Origin: Benincasa hispida | Lineage: Eukaryota > Streptophyta > Magnoliopsida > Cucurbitales > Cucurbitaceae | Assembly (NCBI RefSeq): GCF_009727055.1 | Contig: NC_052351.1 | Location: 53,415,604 to 53,479,603, forward strand | Direction of reading: 5' to 3' | DNA length: 64,000 nt | Part shown: positions 59,401-64,000 of the stretch, piece after piece | Position numbering within the stretch: position 1 is the first letter of the stretch | Layout: the number at the start of each line of letters is the position of its first letter | Notes under the pieces: model-generated | Told to the model about the DNA's origin: nothing | Databases searched by the model: none | What the model saw: the letters and a program-made list of their open reading frames with translations, nothing else | Position numbers and translations under genes: made by a program

Positions 59401-61716
59401 TGTCTTGATTATCTTCAGTGGCAGTTCGGAATGTATGTATTTTATCGAGTACATTTTCTTTCACTATGTCCTGGTTGCCTCTATTTAATTTATTAAAATT
59501 TTATTTGGCCTATAGATCAATCTTCGAGGTTTGGATGGTATACAAGGTCCGGTTTATGTGGGGACGGGATGTGTCTTCAATCGAACTGCATTGTACGGCT
59601 ATGAACCCCCTCTCAAGCCCAAGCATAAAAAACCAGGGGTATTCTCCAGTTGCTTTGGGAAATCGAAAAAGAAAAGTTCTAAATCGAAAAGAAAGGATTC
59701 TGATAAGAAGCAAACTAGTAAAAATGTTGATCCCACCGTGCCAATATTCAACCTCGAAGATATTGAGGAAGGAGTTGAAGGTAAAGTTTTCATTAATTTG
59801 CTTTAGCAGTATTTTCCAGACTTACTCTATCTACGTGCATAGTTGTTAGCATCTGTTTCCCTTTCTATGAGATTTTTAACTCAATTTGCTACTATAAAAC
59901 AAAATTGCTCCTTTCTCCAGGTAAGTCCAGTTTTGAAATGTATTTTTAATGAGAACTATTTATCTTTCTTCAATTCTAAGTTTTTGGTATTCGTCTTGAT
60001 GTCTTTACGCAAGCTTAACATTTAGCAGGCCGTAGTTTTTACTAGATTTAAGATCTTTTGAGGCCCTATAGAGATTTCAAATTTCACATATTCAGAGTGG
60101 TAAAAATGATTTCAAATATCACCTTTGGGGGATTCGGGATTACGTGAAGCATTATCTTCAAGAAATTATTGGAGTCCAATTGCTTCCTTGCAGATAGTGT
60201 AGTTGTAGCCTAACATTTTAGTTTGCATCTTGAAATGGGGTATTAATTTCCATACATCATCCAATGTAGGTGCTGGGTTTGATGACGAGAAATCGCTTCT
60301 AATGTCACAAATGAGCCTGGAGAAGAGGTTTGGTCAATCAGCTGTATTTGTTGCTTCCACACTAATGGAAAATGGTGGCGTGCCGCAGTCTGCCACTCCA
60401 GAGTCTCTCCTTAAAGAAGCAATTCATGTCATCAGTTGTGGATACGAGGATAAAACAGACTGGGGAAGTGAAGTATGAATCTATCTCCGCCTAAGGCCAT
60501 TGATTTATGTTGGATTTTCTATTTACTTTGATACAAGAAAGTATCTGTACCATAAACCTAATAATTTTCTATTGTTTATGAACGTAATTTTTTTTATGAA
60601 GTTTTCAGTTACTAAGGGATGTGTTAACATTTGGTGGTGCAGATTGGATGGATCTATGGTTCCGTCACAGAAGATATTTTGACAGGGTTCAAGATGCATG
60701 CCCGTGGTTGGAGATCAATCTATTGCATCCCGGACCGTCCTGCATTTAAAGGATCTGCTCCCATTAATCTTTCCGATCGTCTTAACCAAGTGCTTCGGTG
60801 GGCGTTAGGTTCGGTTGAAATTCTTTTCAGTCGGCATTGTCCTATGTGGTACGGTTATGGTGGACGGTTGAAATGGCTCGAGAGATTTGCTTATGTTAAC
60901 ACCACCATTTATCCAATAACATCCATTCCTCTTCTTGCCTATTGTACCTTACCTGCAATATGTCTGCTCACCGGAAAGTTCATTATTCCTCAGGTAAGAA
61001 GGATTGCATTTTTTGTGATTTCTATGTTAAAGATGCATTTAGTTTATAAAAATTGTGCTACAAACATACTGTCCTTTTGCTCAAGTATCACTAAATCAAT
61101 ATATTCTTTGTTGTTTGTTCTTCTATTACAGATCAGCAATCTTGCTAGCATCTGGTTCATTTCTCTCTTTCTTTCCATCTTTGCTACTGGTATTCTGGAA
61201 ATGAGATGGAGTGGTGTCGGAATCGATGAATGGTGGAGAAACGAGCAGTTCTGGGTTATTGGAGGTGTTTCGGCCCATCTTTTTGCTGTCTTCCAAGGTC
61301 TTCTTAAAGTTCTTGCTGGAATTGATACTAATTTCACGGTTACTTCAAAAGCATCCGATGAAGATGGAGATTTTGCTGAGCTCTACATGTTCAAGTGGAC
61401 CACTCTTCTCATTCCCCCAACTACTCTCCTAATTATCAACATCGTTGGAGTTGTTGCTGGAATTTCTTATGCCATCAACAGTGGTTATCAATCTTGGGGA
61501 CCCCTTTTCGGCAAACTGTTCTTCGCTTTCTGGGTGATTATTCATCTGTATCCCTTCCTTAAGGGTCTGATGGGTCGCCAAAACCGAACTCCCACGATCG
61601 TGGTTGTATGGTCTATCCTCCTTGCTTCAATCTTCTCCCTTTTATGGGTTCGAATCGATCCCTTCACAACTCGGGTAACTGGTCCTGATGTCGAACAGTG
61701 TGGAATCAACTGCTAA
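56412..61716 (+). CDS. CESA3: Cellulose synthase catalytic subunit, CESA3 class (14 exons, complete)
   Basis: Membrane glycosyltransferase (GT2) that polymerises beta-1,4-glucan from UDP-glucose in the plasma-membrane rosette. Exons read: 56412-56435, 56523-56718, 56843-57009, 57111-57180, 57327-57528, 57905-58171, 58262-58607, 58713-58850, 58959-59084, 59167-59379, 59516-59780, 60270-60472, 60643-60993, 61132-61716. All introns are GT..AG, phases agree, and the product is 1050 residues, near the usual CESA3 length. Seen: N-terminal RING-type zinc finger with eight cysteines (C20, C23, C39, C42, C47, C50, C62, C65); two membrane segments near 244-263 and 270-290; the catalytic motifs DDG (362-364), DCD (529-531), TED (748-750) and QVLRW (788-792); a lysine/serine-rich class-specific region near 617-660; a C-terminal membrane bundle; and a CGINC end. 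The N-terminal CQICSDSVG stretch and [18 protein letters not shown] resemble CESA3 rather than CESA1. The start lies in GCCATGG. Orthology is from memory of the family, without a tree. Confidence 0.95.
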
Positions 61717-62110
61717 AGGGAGTTTATTTTATACAAGATAAGATGAAGAAAGGAAACTATACAGTCTCAAACGGAAACTTAATCCATATGATGCTACTTA
61801 TCTTCTGCTTTCGTCCCTGAACTGGTATCTCGAAGCTAATGCAGGTACAAACCTAGCTTATCTATCGACGACGGTATTTAATTTAATTTATTTGGTGCTG
61901 TGTTTCAGAGTTTGAAAGTTATGAAAGAGATTGATTTCAGAAGTTGACGATGATCTTGATCTCTTCAAATTTTTTCCCCTCTCTATGTACAAATAAAAAC
62001 TGATCACACATGATACTTGTTATTCTTCCTTCTCATGTATTGAGTATAAACTATGATGTTGGTTCATTATTTAAGTCTTTCCTGTCTATTTTTGCAAGCT
62101 TTATCTTGTA
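61717..62110 (+). terminator. CESA3 3' untranslated region with AATAAA poly(A) signal
   Basis: Following the TAA stop there is no further reading frame. A canonical AATAAA lies at 61992-61997, about 280 bases after the stop. It is followed by T-rich sequence with TGT motifs (62010-62100), the normal arrangement of a plant polyadenylation region. The cleavage site is likely a few tens of bases after the signal, but cannot be read from sequence alone. Confidence 0.6.
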
Positions 62111-62435
62111 AGAAATGTTAGTGGAGTGTTTTAAAGCAGAAGAAAGTGAAAAAAAAGTTCAAAAGTCTCACAAAGTGAAAAGATAGTTTGAATTTGGTTG
62201 CTGAATCACTTTACAGAGGCCATTATTGGAGACTTGTAAATAGAGAAGATCCTTTTTTTGTGGGAATTCTCAAATTCAAAATTCAAAAGAGGATTCTTTG
62301 GTTTAATAATACTTTAAAATGTTTTTTAAATGCTTGAATATTGTAGGATCCCACCATTTATCTTGATACCATCTCTCAAAGATGCCTATAAATTGGTTCC
62401 AACACAAGGTATATTAAAAAAAAAATATTTGGTCG

Positions 62436-62625
62436 TACGGTCTAGTCCATACGATTTTAAAAATTAGAATTTAGTTTTTATGGTTTGATAAAATCTCATT
62501 AGTCCATGTTAGTTTGATAAATCTCTCATAAATAGTCCCTAACGTAGGGATTATCTTTAATATTTTATCAAATCATAGTGATTAAATTCTAATTTTCTTC
62601 GAATTATATGGATTAAATTTGTAAT
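62436..62625. repeat. Small foldback repeat downstream of CESA3
   Basis: ATTAGAATTTAGTTTTTATG and GTTTGATAAAATC on the left are mirrored by ATTTTATCAAATCATAGTGA and TTAAATTCTAATTTT on the right, around a centre near 62530 (AGTCCCTAACGTAGGGATTA, which is itself a short palindrome). About 190 bases. Similar in style to the foldback repeats upstream of the gene. Confidence 0.6.
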
Positions 62626-62689
62626 TTTACTTATTATTATAAAGACAATATATGTAAAGAAAGCAAATTAAAGATAGCTTTGCTAAAAT

Positions 62690-63402
62690 TAGAATGTACT
62701 CCTTACTTTGAAGTTAGATGTTCACATCTCAATACCCCAATTGTTGTACTAAAAAAAGTTGATCAAAATGAAGATTTTGGAATTATTGTAGCTTTTAAAA
62801 TAATTGTCGATAGTTGTGCTTGTAGAAAAATCAACTAGTAAACTTTAATTAGAAAAAACTAGTTAAGGTGTTTGGTAAATTAATACTAAATTAGTGGAAT
62901 TTAGTCATATAATTATTTGAAAATATATATGATTTGAATTGCGACAATTTTTATTTAATTAAAAAAATTTTATGAAATATTTTTTTAAATTAGTGTAATT
63001 TAATTATATAATTATTTGAAAATATATATGATTTGAATTGCAACCATTTTTGTTTAATTAAAAAAAATTTATGAAATATTTTTTTGTAAAAAAATAATTA
63101 TCATAAGAATTTGAACTAATTGAAATTTGGAATAAATGTGAAAAAATAAATTAATGAAATGAAAATTAGAGATAGGTAAGGGAAGATACCAAATTTTTAG
63201 AAAAGCTAAAATCTAAAAACTCCATCAAATAACTTTTGCACATTAGAACAATTTAAAAGTGATTCTCGATAGATTAATAAATAAGTTGTTTTACCAAACA
63301 GATTAGACGGTTAATTAGAATGTACTCATTCCTCTAAAGTTAGATGTTCAAATCTCCATACCCCAATTATTGTACTAAAAAAAAGTATGGATCAAAATGA
63401 AG
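62690..63402. repeat. Direct repeats 62690-62775 and 63316-63402 around a 99-bp tandem repeat
   Basis: TTAGAATGTACTCCTTACTT and GATGTTCACATCTCAATACC recur as TTAGAATGTACTCATTCCTC and GATGTTCAAATCTCCATACC about 626 bases later. Between them a block starting TTAGTGGAATTTAGTCATAT (62891) and again TTAGTGTAATTTAATTATAT (62990) is tandemly duplicated with period 99. Non-coding. Confidence 0.65.
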
Positions 63403-64000
63403 GAGACCACCAAAACGAAACATAAAAGTTGAGATACTAAAAAAAGAATTTCTAACTTAAAAGAACCATATTCAAGATGTAAACTAATTTAGTTTCTAGA
63501 CTTTTATGTCTATATCAAGAAGGTTTCTAATATGTCTCGCGTTAATGGATCTCTACAACTTTCAAATTTGTGGGTCCCTACTATTATTTTGATCTATTAG
63601 ATTTAAAATTGATTTTTATATGTAATTTGACTGTAAACTTTTAATCTTGTATCTAATAGGTATGTGAATCTTGAAATGTATTGAATAAGCCAAAGACCAA
63701 TGATACAAAATTGAAAGTTTTTAAGACGTAATCGACACGTTTTAAAGTTCATGAACCTATTAAACACAAAATTGAATGTTTAAGGATTTATTAGACAACA
63801 ATTAGAAAAATGGAGGATTGAACTTTGACCCAAAAAAGTAAATACAGTCACCAATGAAGATACCCAATTGAGACTTGATGGGATTGTAGTTTATTCTTTT
63901 GGTTGGGTTTAATTGTACATGAATGATGATGAATCAGTGCATCATTTGTATTGTACCTTTGTAGCATAAACCAACAAGACTTTGAAATAATTATATCTTG
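63403..64000. other. Non-coding right end
   Basis: AT-rich with TTTAAGGATTTATTAGACAA-type text; no open frame, RNA gene or defined repeat recognised. Confidence 0.4.

Noticed and set aside
1..64000. Multi-gene novel system (defence, biosynthetic cluster, CRISPR)
   Set aside because: Apart from CESA3 every protein-like stretch I could recognise belongs to gag, pol or RNase H of transposable elements; no other gene cluster or regular spacer array is visible.

Overview
The window looks like nuclear DNA of a dicot plant. It is AT-rich, its one intact gene has many short introns with GT..AG borders, and about three quarters of it is decayed plant LTR-retrotransposon sequence. The style of the Copia LTRs and of the GCG/ATGCGATG-rich Gypsy LTRs reminds me of cucurbit genomes, but that is recognition from memory and not proven here. 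I see no bacterial or organellar genes, CRISPR arrays, rRNA or tRNA genes.

Layout. 0-5.5 kb: relics of a Ty3/Gypsy element (end of gag, polypurine region) and a truncated Copia LTR. 6.0-9.9 kb: two copies of one GCG-rich Gypsy LTR/leader facing each other, forming a large imperfect inverted repeat. 10.3-14.8 kb: three Copia LTR pieces, two of them joined in opposite orientation. 14.8-20.3 kb: a minus-strand Athila/Tat-like Gypsy relic. Its gag carries a piece of reverse transcriptase, and its upstream LTR is interrupted by a complete 1.4-kb miniature LTR element with a perfect 5-bp target duplication. 20.3-26 kb: more LTR pieces, including a Copia 3' LTR behind its polypurine tract. 26-31.6 kb: very AT-rich spacer with a CACTA-like transposon end and a Copia RNase H fragment. 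31.6-40.8 kb: Copia LTRs, two opposed copies of a third Gypsy LTR family, and a degenerate tandem repeat. 40.8-50.2 kb: a minus-strand Copia pol fragment, then a Copia LTR split by a nested gag-only Gypsy element, then two more Copia LTR fragments. 50.4-55.5 kb: a small RNase H-like relic, a G-rich island, a G-box cluster and foldback repeats.

The only convincing functional gene is at 56.4-61.7 kb on the plus strand: a complete 14-exon cellulose synthase catalytic subunit of the CESA3 (primary cell wall) class. I derive a protein of 1050 residues with all catalytic motifs. Its leader has two tiny overlapping upstream ORFs, and a poly(A) signal lies about 280 bases past the stop codon. The 2.3 kb beyond holds small AT-rich repeats.

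The genes do not form a pathway or cluster. The window is a single conserved housekeeping gene beside a nested retrotransposon graveyard. I found no evidence of a new multi-gene system. The most interesting items are structural: the miniature LTR element, the gag-only element whose two LTRs differ by an internal deletion, the gag/RT chimera and the opposed LTR pairs.
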